64,000 bases of DNA from Poriferisodalis sp965221195 (GCA_965221195.1 OZ244864.1:186001-250000), one strand, 5' to 3'. Positions 43,888-52,965 are shown, counted from the first letter of the stretch. Notes: a model not told the origin generated them from the letters alone. Numbers and translations are program-made.

Positions 43888-45189
43888 TCAGGGGGACAAT
43901 GCCGTTACGGGCACCACGGCGATGCCGTCGTGGAATTCGTACCCGTAGCCACCGGCGGTGATGACTATGAGCTTGGTTGGTGGACCCATGCGCGCGACAT
44001 CCACCTTGTCTCGGAGCTTGCGCAGCGAATCTGCGCCCTCTAACACGAGGGCTTCGCCACCGAGTTTGATCTCGACTGCTGCCCACTGCCGGTAGTCGAG
44101 GCTGGTGAAGATGACATCAACTTCCAAGCCCGAGCTGTCGCGATAGTACGACAGTTCCCAGCCGAGCGATTGTGCGTATATTCGCAGGTCACGCAACACC
44201 AGCGACTCGAACAGCAAGCCGAAAAATTCGAGATCGCCCATCAGAGCGTCTCGATTTGTCCGCAGCGCTGCCACCGCCAGCGACGGATCAACAAAGGAAC
44301 GCTTGGGCTTGCTGCGAAGCTCTGCTTTAGACCGCAGATGCGGACGCCAGCACCGCAACTCCTCAACCATGAACAGCCGACTCAGCGCTCCGAGATAGCT
44401 CTTCACTGTCTCGGTATGCAGCCGGTCACCGTTGACACCGGCATCGGCACCCAGCGTCTTCAAAGTCGCCTCTGTAGAGACGTTGCGCGCCAGCGAAAGC
44501 AGCAGCCGACGCACTCCTTCAGGATCGCGGGCGACACCGTCGACGCGGGAGATGTCTGTCCTGGCGATCTCGTCCAGATAGCCGCGCAGACGTCGCTGCG
44601 CGGTCGACGGGTGATCGCCCAGTTGGCCGGGCCATCCCCCACGGCACGCCAACTCGACAATGTCCCCCAGCCCAAGCTCCACTTCGGGTGCAGAGCACTT
44701 CTGTGAAGCCAGCAAAGAGCCCAGAGAGACGTTCCCGTTCGACTCGCCGCTTTCGTACAGGCTCATCGGTCGCATGCGTACCCGCAGCACCCGTCCCGTG
44801 CCAGTGTGACGGGTGGTGTCGTCGGGCGGATTCGCCGAACCCGTCAAGATGAACTGGCCCGCATCACCACGGTCGTCGCAGGCCCGACGCATCGCATTCC
44901 ATATGTCAGGCGCAAGCTGCCATTCGTCAAGCAGCCGCGGGACAGGGCCGACCAGCAGGTCGCTCGGTGCAACCTGCGCAGCGAGACGGTTCGCCGAAGT
45001 GGCATCAAAGCGGACTTCGCTGCAAGCAAAGCGGCGGCCGGTCCATGTCTTGCCGCACGCACGCGGCCCTTCGACCACCACCGCGGGCGACGCAGCCAGC
45101 GTCTCAGCCATCTCGCTGTCGACGACCCGTCGGAGGTAGCCCGACGGCGTCAGCTCATCAGACACGAGAACTCCACACGCCGCAAGCAT
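43888..45189 (-). CDS. AAA-type ATPase with DUF4143
   Basis: 433 residues. Walker A VEGPRACGKTWTGRRFA (about residue 40), Walker B-like VPRLLDEWQLAPDIWNAMRRACDD and sensor ILTGSANPPDDTTRHTGTGR form the AAA_14 part. The C-terminal DUF4143 part ends in a nuclease-like fold with SGLEVDVIF and AAVEIKLGG (D...E-x-K). Such ATPases are widespread in mobile or defence-type regions; the function is not established. ATG 45189 or GTG 45165 starts. Three 23-bp-spaced repeats lie just upstream. Confidence 0.88.
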   Translation of the reverse strand: MLAACGVLVSDELTPSGYLRRVVDSEMAETLAASPAVVVEGPRACGKTWTGRRFACSEVRFDATSANRLAAQVAPSDLLVGPVPRLLDEWQLAPDIWNAMRRACDDRGDAGQFILTGSANPPDDTTRHTGTGRVLRVRMRPMSLYESGESNGNVSLGSLLASQKCSAPEVELGLGDIVELACRGGWPGQLGDHPSTAQRRLRGYLDEIARTDISRVDGVARDPEGVRRLLLSLARNVSTEATLKTLGADAGVNGDRLHTETVKSYLGALSRLFMVEELRCWRPHLRSKAELRSKPKRSFVDPSLAVAALRTNRDALMGDLEFFGLLFESLVLRDLRIYAQSLGWELSYYRDSSGLEVDVIFTSLDYRQWAAVEIKLGGEALVLEGADSLRKLRDKVDVARMGPPTKLIVITAGGYGYEFHDGIAVVPVTALSP

Positions 45190-45204
45190 AAGCTCGGCAG
45201 CAGC

Positions 45205-45264
45205 TCAATCGCGATTTTCTGGCACTCTCAGTCGCGATTTACCGGAAGTTTCAATCGCGTTTTT
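45205..45264. repeat. Three direct repeats with exact 23-bp spacing
   Basis: TCAATCGCG (45205), TCAGTCGCG (45228) and TCAATCGCG (45251), each followed by T/A-rich ATTT or TTTT. The regular period just upstream of the ATPase gene suggests an operator or an iteron-like site. The rest of the 45190-45422 gap shows nothing else. Confidence 0.7.
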
Positions 45265-45422
45265 ATGGACTGTCAGACGGCCTGTGAAGCGCCCACCGCA
45301 GAGGGTTGCCCTGTGAGAACGCCGACGAGCAGCAGCCAGCCTTGTTGAGTGGCCCGCTCCCCGCCTGACATCGTCGCGCCCCTCAGACTGCCCTTCGTGC
45401 GTTGGTGTGTCGTGAGAACAGA

Positions 45423-46328
45423 TCAGCTCAGCAGTGCCGGGGCGAGGCGGCGCCAGCCGTCGAAGGCAGCAGCGGGATCAGCAGCCAGTACTTGCACGCA
45501 GACATGGTCGGCGCCGGCATCAAAGTGAGCGTCCACTCGGGCCTTGATGTCGTCTTCGGTGCCCCACGCCACGATGGCATCGACCAGCTTGTCGGACGGG
45601 CCGCCGTCGGGGCCACCGTCAATGTCGGCTTGGTCGAAGCCCAGCCTCAGCAGGTTGTTGGCGTAGTTCGGCAGGCCGAGGTAGATGGCCATGTTCTTGC
45701 GGGCAAGCGTCCGAGCCCCCTCAGCGTCAGTGTCGAGAATTGCCATCTGCTCGGGGTAGAGCGCTGCGTCAGGGCCCATCGTCTCGCGGGCCACGGCGGT
45801 GTGCTCGGGCGGCACGAAGTACGGGTGGGCACCTGCGGTGGCGGTCGCTGCCAGTTCCAGCATCTTGGGGCCGAGTGCGGCGAGCACGATCTCGGGCAGT
45901 TCTTGGGGGCCATGAGCCAAGAAGCGGGCCTTGCCCATGCGTTCTAGGTACTCACGCATGTAACTGAGCGGACGCGAGTAGTCGTGCTTGCGGATGTACT
46001 CCACGAGATGATGGTGACTGACACCGAGACCCGGCAGGAACCGGTCCGGGAAGGCTTCGTCGAGAGTGCGTAGCGTGTTGGCCATCGTCACGGGGTCGCG
46101 TGCGTAGATGTTGGCGATACCAGTGGCGACCTTGATAGAGCTAGTGCCTTCGAGCAGTCGGGCGGATGCCACGAACGGGTCACGCCCGACCGTCTCTGGA
46201 ATCCAGAACGCCCCGTAGCCCAGCTCTTCGGCCTCTGCGACGAACTCTGCGCCCTGTGCTGACGGCAACGCGTCAAGCACTCCCGTCCATATGCCGATGC
46301 GTCCCAAGTCAATGCTTCCCATGCTCAT
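45423..46328 (-). CDS. LLM-class (F420-dependent) oxidoreductase
   Basis: 301 residues from ATG 46328 (MSMGSIDLGRIGIWTG); the frame starts seven codons earlier at a GTG. It is a luciferase-like TIM barrel: EAEELGYGAFWIPETVGRDPFV, KVATGIANIYARDPVTMANTLRTLDEAFPDRFLPGLGVSH, FLAHGPQELPEIVLAALGPKMLELAA. This branch in actinobacteria uses the deazaflavin F420. The substrate is not readable. The gene stands alone. Confidence 0.92.
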   Translation of the reverse strand: MSMGSIDLGRIGIWTGVLDALPSAQGAEFVAEAEELGYGAFWIPETVGRDPFVASARLLEGTSSIKVATGIANIYARDPVTMANTLRTLDEAFPDRFLPGLGVSHHHLVEYIRKHDYSRPLSYMREYLERMGKARFLAHGPQELPEIVLAALGPKMLELAATATAGAHPYFVPPEHTAVARETMGPDAALYPEQMAILDTDAEGARTLARKNMAIYLGLPNYANNLLRLGFDQADIDGGPDGGPSDKLVDAIVAWGTEDDIKARVDAHFDAGADHVCVQVLAADPAAAFDGWRRLAPALLS

Positions 46329-46589
46329 GAGCTGTGACCCTACCGCCACGCCACCTGCCGCGCGTCAGATACACGCATACAAGATGAAGCTTCGCGAAAA
46401 CGTGGGATTGATGTTGCTGGGGGTGCCTCGCCCGCAAGGCCACTGAAAGCAAAACCTGACGCAAGCTTGCCGAACTATCATTCTGCTGCTGTAGCTCACT
46501 GGGCTCCCTTCGGAAATCTGGATCACAGCAACCCTCACCCTGTCACGAAGTCTCAACCAGCCACAGAAACCAAACCGCCGAGGAGATAT

Positions 46590-47456
46590 ATGAGTACTGA
46601 ACACAAACGCTACCCTTTTGAGGAGCCGTACGGCTATGTTCACGACGTATTGCTGCGGTCGTGGTCCGATGCAGACCGATCTTATTCGTTAGCAATTTCG
46701 GCTCGGCTTGCCGACCTTCGTCCCAAACTGAACGAGCTGCGACTCAGCTACGAAAAGGACAGAGTATCGCTGGATTATTCAAACGGTATCGCCGAGGCAT
46801 ACCTGCTGGCATACGTACCTCACTACATGTGGCAGGCACTCAATGCACTTCACTTCTCGCGCCCGATCATTGATGCCGATCTGCTTCGCGTGGCCGTTCT
46901 GTGCTCCGGCCCGGGGCCGGAGCTGGTGGCGCTGCGCGAGTATCTGGGTCAGACTGGGTGGCAAGGTCGGCTCGAAGTCCATCTCGTGGATATCCAGATG
47001 ACAGGTTGGACACCCGTGCTGTCAGCACTGCACCGTGCCGAGCCAAACCTCTTCCTGCATGATGTCGATATCGCCGACAGCATCGGGACGCTGCCCGGGG
47101 ATCTCTGCGACCTTGACATTCTCATGCTACAGAACTGCGCGAACGAACTTCCTCGTGGTTTCGGCAGCCGACTCAACGAATACTTGGAACTGCTCTCGCC
47201 GTCAGGAACGCTGATCCTCAGCGATCAGAGGAACTACGACATGTGGTCTGAACTGGCGGCGGGGTTCACAAACCGGATGCGCGAAGGATGGACACACCGA
47301 CGTATCGACCGTTTCGTAGAACATGTTGAGCCTCCGACGCAAGACTCTGCGCTGTGGAACTTCTTCAATACGGAACCTGATCCCGCTATGCAGCTCATGC
47401 CTCGTGTCAACAACCGCTTCTCGGTGATCTGGGCACGCAGGATGGAGACCGACTAG
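46590..47456 (+). CDS. SAM-dependent methyltransferase-like protein
   Basis: 288 residues from ATG 46590, chosen for AGGAG five bases upstream; the frame stays open about 40 codons further. The class I fold shows a motif I-like VAVLCSGPGPELVAL (about 130), VHLVDIQMTGW as the acid loop, LDILMLQNCANELPRG and a late SPSGTLILSDQRNYDMW. The N-terminal helical part contains AYLLAYVPHYMWQALNAL. The target is unknown. The next gene, an AlkB-type dioxygenase, starts on the last base of the TAG stop, so the two are coupled. Confidence 0.75.
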   Translation: MSTEHKRYPFEEPYGYVHDVLLRSWSDADRSYSLAISARLADLRPKLNELRLSYEKDRVSLDYSNGIAEAYLLAYVPHYMWQALNALHFSRPIIDADLLRVAVLCSGPGPELVALREYLGQTGWQGRLEVHLVDIQMTGWTPVLSALHRAEPNLFLHDVDIADSIGTLPGDLCDLDILMLQNCANELPRGFGSRLNEYLELLSPSGTLILSDQRNYDMWSELAAGFTNRMREGWTHRRIDRFVEHVEPPTQDSALWNFFNTEPDPAMQLMPRVNNRFSVIWARRMETD

Positions 47457-48127
47457 TGCGCTCTTCTGGCGACCCGATGTCTGAGGAATTGAGCCTGTTT
47501 GAGCGACCTGCTGCCGAAGACGTTCTGAGCGGGTGTCGCATTCTGCGCGGTTATTTCGATACTGCTGAAGCTGACCGCTATTTCAAGGAACTGCGCAACG
47601 CGGATCATTGGCGTCAGGAGACGATCCAGATGTACGGGAAATCAACACCTATCCCCCGACTGACCGCGTGGTACGGCGACCCGAATCAGATCTATACATA
47701 TTCAGGAATCCGCATGAGCCCGCTGCCATGGAGTGAGGTCATGAGCGAACTCCGAAAACGCGTCGAAAAAGCCGCCGAAACAATCTTCAACTCGGCACTG
47801 CTCAATCTGTACCGCGACGGGCGCGACAGCGTGGCGTGGCATGCCGACGACGAACCCGAACTCGGCGACCAACCTGTGATCGGTTCGGTCAGCCTCGGTG
47901 CCACACGGCGATTCCAGTTCGGCCAACCCAAAGACCGCCCCTCCGTAAAGCACAGCATCGACCTCGAACATGGTGACGTGCTCGTCATGTCCGGTGACGT
48001 GCAGCAGTCTTGGGCGCACCAAGTTCCCAAAACTAAACGTCCAGTCGGTCCCCGCATCAACCTCACGTTCCGCCGCATCCAGATGTCTCACTTGGATGTC
48101 GCCTCGGTTGACGATCCGTCGTCATGA
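47456..48127 (+). CDS. AlkB-like 2-oxoglutarate/Fe(II) dioxygenase
   Basis: 223 residues. It removes alkyl groups from nucleobases by oxidative demethylation. Fe ligands are WHADDE (H-x-D) and WAHQVPK (second His); the 2-oxoglutarate arginines are in GPRINLTFRRI. Substrate loop: RLTAWYGDPNQIYTYSGI. The length and the ALKBH2/3-like pattern are typical. GTG start at 47456. The methyltransferase-like gene directly upstream suggests a shared nucleic-acid modification role, which is inference. Confidence 0.92.
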   Translation: MRSSGDPMSEELSLFERPAAEDVLSGCRILRGYFDTAEADRYFKELRNADHWRQETIQMYGKSTPIPRLTAWYGDPNQIYTYSGIRMSPLPWSEVMSELRKRVEKAAETIFNSALLNLYRDGRDSVAWHADDEPELGDQPVIGSVSLGATRRFQFGQPKDRPSVKHSIDLEHGDVLVMSGDVQQSWAHQVPKTKRPVGPRINLTFRRIQMSHLDVASVDDPSS

Positions 48128-48245
48128 CCCGTCAGTCGCAGCCACCGGTGGAGCTTGCCGCCGATTAGCGGCATCAGACATGACCGATGGCAAGCTCTGC
48201 TGGGCCGACATCGAGACGGCACCCACAGGTTCCCCAAACGCACGG

Positions 48246-48764
48246 TCAGTCGATGCGGCGGAGTTCGCTGCGATAGCGGACGCAGCGGTCTAGATAGCTC
48301 TGCACACCCGGCAGGATCAACGGGGCCGTGTCTGCGCCCTCGCGAATCTTGGCCGGTGTGCCCACCGCAATCGTGCCCGGCGGCACCTTCATGCCCCCCG
48401 GCACCAAAGCACCAGCCGCCACTAGAGCCCGCTCGCCAATCTCGGCATCGGGCAGCACTATCGCACCGGTGCCGATCAACGCGCCGTCATGCACCACAGC
48501 ACCCTCAATATGGGCGAGGTGGCCGACGGTGCAGCGCTCCCCCACTGTGGTGGGCCGCTCGGGGGTGACGTGCAGCACGACGTTGTCTTGGATGGACGTT
48601 CCGCCGCCGATGATGATGTCGTTGTCATCGCCGCGCAGCACAGCCCCTGACCAGATGGAGGCTTGCGGCCCGATCGTCACCCGCCCGATGATGACCGCCT
48701 CAGGCATCACGAACGCATCAGGATGGATATCGGGGACATGATCGCCAAGCGCGTAGACAGGCAC
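48246..48764 (-). CDS. Gamma-carbonic anhydrase-like hexapeptide protein
   Basis: 172 residues with a left-handed beta helix of hexapeptide repeats (VIIGRVTIGPQASIWSGAVLRGDDNDIIIGGGTSIQDNVVLHV). Zinc histidines are at QDNVVLH and TVGHLAHIEGA. The length is normal. Family members hydrate CO2 or are inactive homologues such as PaaY. The gene stands alone. Confidence 0.92.
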   Translation of the reverse strand: MPVYALGDHVPDIHPDAFVMPEAVIIGRVTIGPQASIWSGAVLRGDDNDIIIGGGTSIQDNVVLHVTPERPTTVGERCTVGHLAHIEGAVVHDGALIGTGAIVLPDAEIGERALVAAGALVPGGMKVPPGTIAVGTPAKIREGADTAPLILPGVQSYLDRCVRYRSELRRID

Positions 48765-48839
48765 GCCGCCACGCTACGCATTCAACGGTCAAGAAAGCAC
48801 CTAACCGGGCAAGTCAGATGGCCGGGGGCACTTCTCAGA

Positions 48840-48867
48840 GTTTGATTGTCAGGGTTTGATTGTCAGG
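48840..48867. repeat. 14-bp direct repeat, two copies
   Basis: GTTTGATTGTCAGG at 48840 and 48854, adjacent. It lies about 55 bases upstream of the -35 box of the Phd-type antitoxin gene. Confidence 0.8.
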
Positions 48868-48920
48868 CTGATAATGCGGGCTGTTGCGCGTCCAGTGCTC
48901 TTAGTGGGCACATCACTAGT

Positions 48921-48948
48921 TTGATGTGGTTGCTGCTGCTGGTAATGT
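48921..48948 (+). promoter_or_regulatory. Promoter of the Phd-VapC-like operon
   Basis: TTGATG (48921-48926), a 16-base spacer and TAATGT (48943-48948). The ATG begins at 48955, six bases after the -10 box, so the mRNA should be leaderless, just as at the AbrB-type module (27.7 kb). Confidence 0.55.
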
Positions 48949-48954
48949 GGTCAC

Positions 48955-49302
48955 ATGAGTATCGAAGCTGCGAACATCAGAACTGCGAACATCGGCACCG
49001 TAAACGCCGGCACAGACAGCACTGATATCGGCATCCGCGAACTGAAGGCGAAGCTGTCGGCGTGTGTTCGGCGCGCCGCTGACGGCGAGCGGTTGATCGT
49101 CACAGACCGCGGGCGGCCGGTGGCGCAACTCACCCCGCTCGACGATTCAACGCAAGACGACTTGGCGCGCATTCGGCAGGGCACCGCCGAGGGGTGGATC
49201 ACTCCACCAAAGCGGCGCGGGGGGCTTGGCAAAACACGTCCGCTCTTGCTAGCAGACGGGCCGAGCATCCAAGAAATGCTTGACGAAGACCGCGGCGACT
49301 AG
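48955..49302 (+). CDS. Phd/YefM-type antitoxin
   Basis: 115 residues. The DNA-binding core is DIGIRELKAKLSACVRRAADGERLIVTDRGRPVAQLTPLD, typical of Phd/YefM. The first 22 residues (ANIRTANIGTVNAGTDS) are an extra repeat-like lead. The toxin-binding tail is charged. One-base overlap with the PIN toxin gene. Confidence 0.92.
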   Translation: MSIEAANIRTANIGTVNAGTDSTDIGIRELKAKLSACVRRAADGERLIVTDRGRPVAQLTPLDDSTQDDLARIRQGTAEGWITPPKRRGGLGKTRPLLLADGPSIQEMLDEDRGD

Positions 49303-49700
49303 TGCTCTACATTGATTCAAGTGCGATGATGAAGCTGTACCGGCCTGAGGTCGGCTCCGACGCGGCGCTCAGCGCCATCATTGCCGATCCGGTGCCGGTC
49401 ACCTCCCAACTCACCCAGATTGAGGTCCGCCGCAATTTCGTGCGTTATTTCGCTGGTGAGGAGTTGGTAGGCGTGCAGCGACGGCTGCAAACCGACCTTG
49501 ACGAGTTCGCGTTGGTCAGTCTTGATGCACAGGTGTGCAGCGACGCTGCTTGTATTGCCGAGGCGACGCTTTGCAGGTCTCTCGATGCCATCCACTTAGC
49601 AGCCGCCCGACGGGCGAGTCCGACTGCGGTCGTGCTGACGTTCGATCAGAGGCAAGCGGACGCAGCCCGCGCCATCGGAATGACCGTCCTAGGCGAATAG
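49302..49700 (+). CDS. PIN-domain toxin (VapC-like)
   Basis: 132 residues. The PIN acids are at YIDSSAMMKLY (Asp4), SQLTQIEVRRNFVRYF and LDAIHLAAARRA, with a final LTFDQRQADAARAIG. It overlaps its Phd-type antitoxin by one base, so it probably forms an RNA-cleaving toxin-antitoxin pair with it. Unlike the 27-kb module the antitoxin here is Phd-type. Confidence 0.92.
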   Translation: MLYIDSSAMMKLYRPEVGSDAALSAIIADPVPVTSQLTQIEVRRNFVRYFAGEELVGVQRRLQTDLDEFALVSLDAQVCSDAACIAEATLCRSLDAIHLAAARRASPTAVVLTFDQRQADAARAIGMTVLGE

Positions 49701-49801
49701 ATCGGCACGAGGTCGTGCTACGCGTTCACCGTCTATATCTGCACCCCGCCAGCGCAGGCCAGCCGATGCCAACCGATGCCAACCGATACGGTGCCCATTC
49801 C

Positions 49802-51910
49802 ATGAAGCAGCCTCCCTTGGCCCCGCAACGGACCCATGTCCGGCGCCTGCACGGCACCGAGACTGCCGATCCTTGGCACTGGTTAGCTGACCGAAACGAC
49901 CCGGATGTACGGAGCTATCTCGAGGCTGAGAACGCCTACACCGAAGCCGCCACAGCCCACCTAGCTGAACTGCGCGAGACGATCTTCGGTGAGATCAAGT
50001 CACGCACCAAAGAAACACACCAGTCGCTGCCCACACCCAAAGACGGCTGGGAGTACCGGGCTCGCACAGTGGAAGGCTTGCAGTACGTCATCCATGTGCG
50101 GCGGCCCCGAGGCGGCGACGACAGCGACGAAGTGGTGCTGCTTGACGAAAACGAGTTGGCTGAGGGTCACGATTACTTCGCCGTCGGCGACGTAGCGGTA
50201 AGCGCGGACCATCGCCTGCTCGCCTACACCACTGACACCAACGGAGACGAGAAGTACGCACTTACCGTGGTGGAGATCGACACCGGCAAGGTACTCGACG
50301 GCTCAGGCGTTCCTGCGCCTGCCTGCGGGCTCTTTGAACTCGGTTACGGGCTGGCATGGGCGAACGACAATCAGACGTTGTTCGCCGTGCGAACCGACCC
50401 CGCCCAACGGCCCAACCGAGTCATTCGTCACATCGTCGGTGACGATCCAGCCAACGACGTGGTCGTGTACCAAGAAGACGACGAGCGGTTCTGGACGGGC
50501 GTTGCGGTCACCCGCAGCGAACGTTTCATTGTGATTGGGTCGCAGTCCAAGACCACCTCCGAGCACCGACTGCTGGACGCCGACCGGCCCAAGTCGGCGC
50601 CGCTGCTCGTTCGGGCGCGCACCGAAGGCATCGAATACAGCGTCGATCACCAAGGCGACCGGTTGCTCATCCTCACCAACGACCGAGCAAGAGATTTCCG
50701 GCTAGTTGAGGCACCCGTGCCGAGCACTGGCGAGACACCTCCAAGCAACGCAAATCCCAGCAGCACATGGCGCGAACTGATCGGCGCGCGGCCCGGCATC
50801 CGGCTCGAAGATGTGGACTGCTTCAACGCCTTCGTCGTGGTGCATGATCGGCGCGCAGGGCTGGTCTCAATGCGGGTCCACGACACGCGCCACGCCGAAG
50901 CGGGTGAGCTGGGCCCGTCATTTGAGATCGAGATGCCCGAATCTGTCTACGAGACCTGGGGCGGGGCAAATGCCGAGTTCGGCACCCGCCGCTACCGCTT
51001 CGGTTATACGTCGATGGTGACACCGCCATCGATCTTCGAACTAGATCTCGACAGCGGCAAACGAGAACTGCTTGACCAGTTGCCAGTGCTAGGCGGCGTT
51101 GAGGTGACGAACTATCGAACCGAACGCATCAGCGCCGCTGCGCCGGACGGCACAGCAGTGCCAATCAGCTTGGTGTGGCGCCCGAGCGCCATCAGTTGGC
51201 CCGCGCCGTGCCTGCTGTACGGCTACGGCGCCTATGAGATGCCCATGCCAGCATCGTTCTCAACGATGCGGCTGTCGCTGCTGGACCGGGGCGTGTTGTT
51301 CGCCATTGCACATGTTCGCGGCGGCGGTGAGCTGGGGCGGGCTTGGTATGAGGACGGCAAACTCAAGGCCAAACACAACACGTTCGACGACTTCGCCGCG
51401 TGCGCCGACCATCTGGTTGCCCACGGCTGGGCAGACGAGTCGCGGATCTGTGCCCGAGGCGGCAGCGCCGGCGGCCTGCTGATGGGAGTGATGGTGAACC
51501 GCTACCCAGAACGGTTCTGCGGGGTTGTAGCCGAAGTCCCCTTCGTGGATGTGCTGAACACCATGCTGGACCCAGACATTCCACTGACGGTCACCGAGTA
51601 CGACGAGTGGGGGGATCCGGCTGACCCCGAAACATTCGAGACAATCCGCTCGTACGCGCCGTACGAAAATGTCACCTCGGCCGACCATCCCGCATTGCTG
51701 GTGACCGCCGGGCTGGCTGACCCAAGGGTGCAGTACTGGGAACCGGCCAAATGGGTCGCCAAGCTGCGAGCCAAAACGGCATCAACCAAGCCGATCCTGC
51801 TACGCACCGAGATGGGCGCAGGCCACGGCGGCTCCTCGGGCCGCTACGACGCTTGGCGCGACGAAGCCTTCGTGTTGGCATTCATCTGCGATGTGCTCGG
51901 CGTGGCCTGA
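49802..51910 (+). CDS. ptrB: Oligopeptidase B (S9 prolyl oligopeptidase family)
   Basis: 702 residues from ATG 49802 (MKQPPLAPQRTHVRRLHGTETADPWHWLAD); the frame opens earlier, inside the toxin gene. N-terminal beta-propeller, then the alpha/beta hydrolase domain with the nucleophile GGSAGGLLMG, the acid near LADPRVQYWEPAKW and the histidine in GAGHGGSSGR. It cuts short peptides after basic residues in the cytosol. The length matches the family. Its stop is the beginning of an 11-bp repeat array shared with the convergent MauE/DoxX-type gene. Confidence 0.94.
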   Translation: MKQPPLAPQRTHVRRLHGTETADPWHWLADRNDPDVRSYLEAENAYTEAATAHLAELRETIFGEIKSRTKETHQSLPTPKDGWEYRARTVEGLQYVIHVRRPRGGDDSDEVVLLDENELAEGHDYFAVGDVAVSADHRLLAYTTDTNGDEKYALTVVEIDTGKVLDGSGVPAPACGLFELGYGLAWANDNQTLFAVRTDPAQRPNRVIRHIVGDDPANDVVVYQEDDERFWTGVAVTRSERFIVIGSQSKTTSEHRLLDADRPKSAPLLVRARTEGIEYSVDHQGDRLLILTNDRARDFRLVEAPVPSTGETPPSNANPSSTWRELIGARPGIRLEDVDCFNAFVVVHDRRAGLVSMRVHDTRHAEAGELGPSFEIEMPESVYETWGGANAEFGTRRYRFGYTSMVTPPSIFELDLDSGKRELLDQLPVLGGVEVTNYRTERISAAAPDGTAVPISLVWRPSAISWPAPCLLYGYGAYEMPMPASFSTMRLSLLDRGVLFAIAHVRGGGELGRAWYEDGKLKAKHNTFDDFAACADHLVAHGWADESRICARGGSAGGLLMGVMVNRYPERFCGVVAEVPFVDVLNTMLDPDIPLTVTEYDEWGDPADPETFETIRSYAPYENVTSADHPALLVTAGLADPRVQYWEPAKWVAKLRAKTASTKPILLRTEMGAGHGGSSGRYDAWRDEAFVLAFICDVLGVA

Positions 51911-51985
51911 GTCGGACCAGAGTCGGACCAGAGTCGGATCAGAGTCGGATCAGAGTCAGATCAGAGTCAGATCAGAGTCAGATCA
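51909..51985. repeat. 11-bp tandem repeat, seven copies, spanning two convergent stops
   Basis: Seven units of GAGTCRGAYCA begin at 51909. The ptrB stop (51908-51910) overlaps the first unit and the stop of the opposing MauE/DoxX gene (51978-51980) lies in the last. The period is about one helical turn. Confidence 0.95.
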
Positions 51986-52361
51986 GCGCTATCACGGCTA
52001 GGCCGGCCAGTGCAGCGTTGCGAAGCAGCGAGCCAACGCCCACAGGCTTCGCAGACCAACGACCGAAGCAAGCACAGGCGGGGCGCTCATTGACCGGGCG
52101 ACGCAAAGCTGCCAACAAAGCGACGCTGAACGCCGCCAGCAGGGCCAGCGCCAGCCATGTCGGCCACGGGTGGAGGGCACCTGCGGCCAGTGTCGCCCCC
52201 ACAGCGATCTCTGCGGGTGCTACAAGCGGCACTAACCAAGCCGGCGCGCCCATTGCCCGCGCTGCGCCCGGCCACGACACATCACGCAGCTTGGACGCCC
52301 CCGACACCAAGAACAGCACGCCAAGCAGAATGCGAGCGGCATCAACCATGACGACAACCAT
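51978..52361 (-). CDS. MauE/DoxX-family membrane protein
   Basis: 127 residues with four hydrophobic helices (about 5-22, 40-60, 65-85, 108-127). RPACACFGRW between helices 3 and 4 contains the Cys-x-Cys-F-G of MauE-type redox-associated membrane proteins, which help disulfide or electron transfer near thioredoxin-like proteins. It lies just downstream of the flavin reductase gene in the same direction. The opposing thioredoxin and UGSC genes are close by. Its stop is inside the 11-bp repeat. Confidence 0.82.
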   Translation of the reverse strand: MVVVMVDAARILLGVLFLVSGASKLRDVSWPGAARAMGAPAWLVPLVAPAEIAVGATLAAGALHPWPTWLALALLAAFSVALLAALRRPVNERPACACFGRWSAKPVGVGSLLRNAALAGLAVIALI

Positions 52362-52410
52362 GACTCGGTAACCATGATCCGGTCAAGCTGGCACGCACAT
52401 CGGCCGACCC

Positions 52411-52914
52411 TCAGGCAAAGGTGCCATAACCGCCCTTCCAGAACAGCAAAGGGTCTTTAGCGCTGAGGATTTTTAGATCTACGACGCGGCCGACCACTAT
52501 GTCATGGTCGCCCCCGTCGTACACAGCTTCGATCGTGCAGTAAATGTAAGCAATAGATCCGTCAATGACGGGAGCACCAGTGGGTCCGGGGTGCCAGCTC
52601 ACGTCTGCGAACTTGTCTTCGGCGCGGCTGGCCATAACACCGCAAGTAGCCGCCTGATCTTGGGCCAACACATTCACGCAGAAACAGCCCGCTGCACGAA
52701 TGTCATGCCACGACGAGGAGTCCTTGGTCGGCAAGAATGCAACCAGAGGCGGATCCAGCGACACTGACGTGAACGAGCCGATGGCCATGCCGACCGGTCG
52801 GCCCTCATGAGCGGCAGTCACAGCAGTGACACCTGTGGGAAAATGCCCCAGAACCTCCCGGAACAACCCGCTGTCGATGGTCGGCTGGTCGCTCACATCG
52901 CCAACCCTAGGCAC
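52411..52914 (-). CDS. Flavin reductase family protein
   Basis: 167 residues of the split-barrel FMN-binding flavin reductase family. LFREVLGHFPTGVTAVTA, GMAIGSFTSVSLDPPLVAFLP and FCVNVLAQDQ are characteristic, as is the C-terminal HDIVVGRVVDL. It reduces flavin with NAD(P)H, often for a two-component monooxygenase. No monooxygenase is adjacent. It is divergent from the thioredoxin-UGSC pair and upstream of the MauE/DoxX gene. Confidence 0.92.
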   Translation of the reverse strand: MPRVGDVSDQPTIDSGLFREVLGHFPTGVTAVTAAHEGRPVGMAIGSFTSVSLDPPLVAFLPTKDSSSWHDIRAAGCFCVNVLAQDQAATCGVMASRAEDKFADVSWHPGPTGAPVIDGSIAYIYCTIEAVYDGGDHDIVVGRVVDLKILSAKDPLLFWKGGYGTFA

Positions 52915-52965
52915 CTAGCAGGACACGAGGGACACAAAGACACAAGGGACACAGGGTGTCGTGGG
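52915..52965. repeat. 10-bp imperfect tandem repeat
   Basis: GACACRARGG-type units repeat about four times between the flavin reductase start and the thioredoxin-domain gene. The remainder of this gap has no obvious promoter. Confidence 0.55.
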
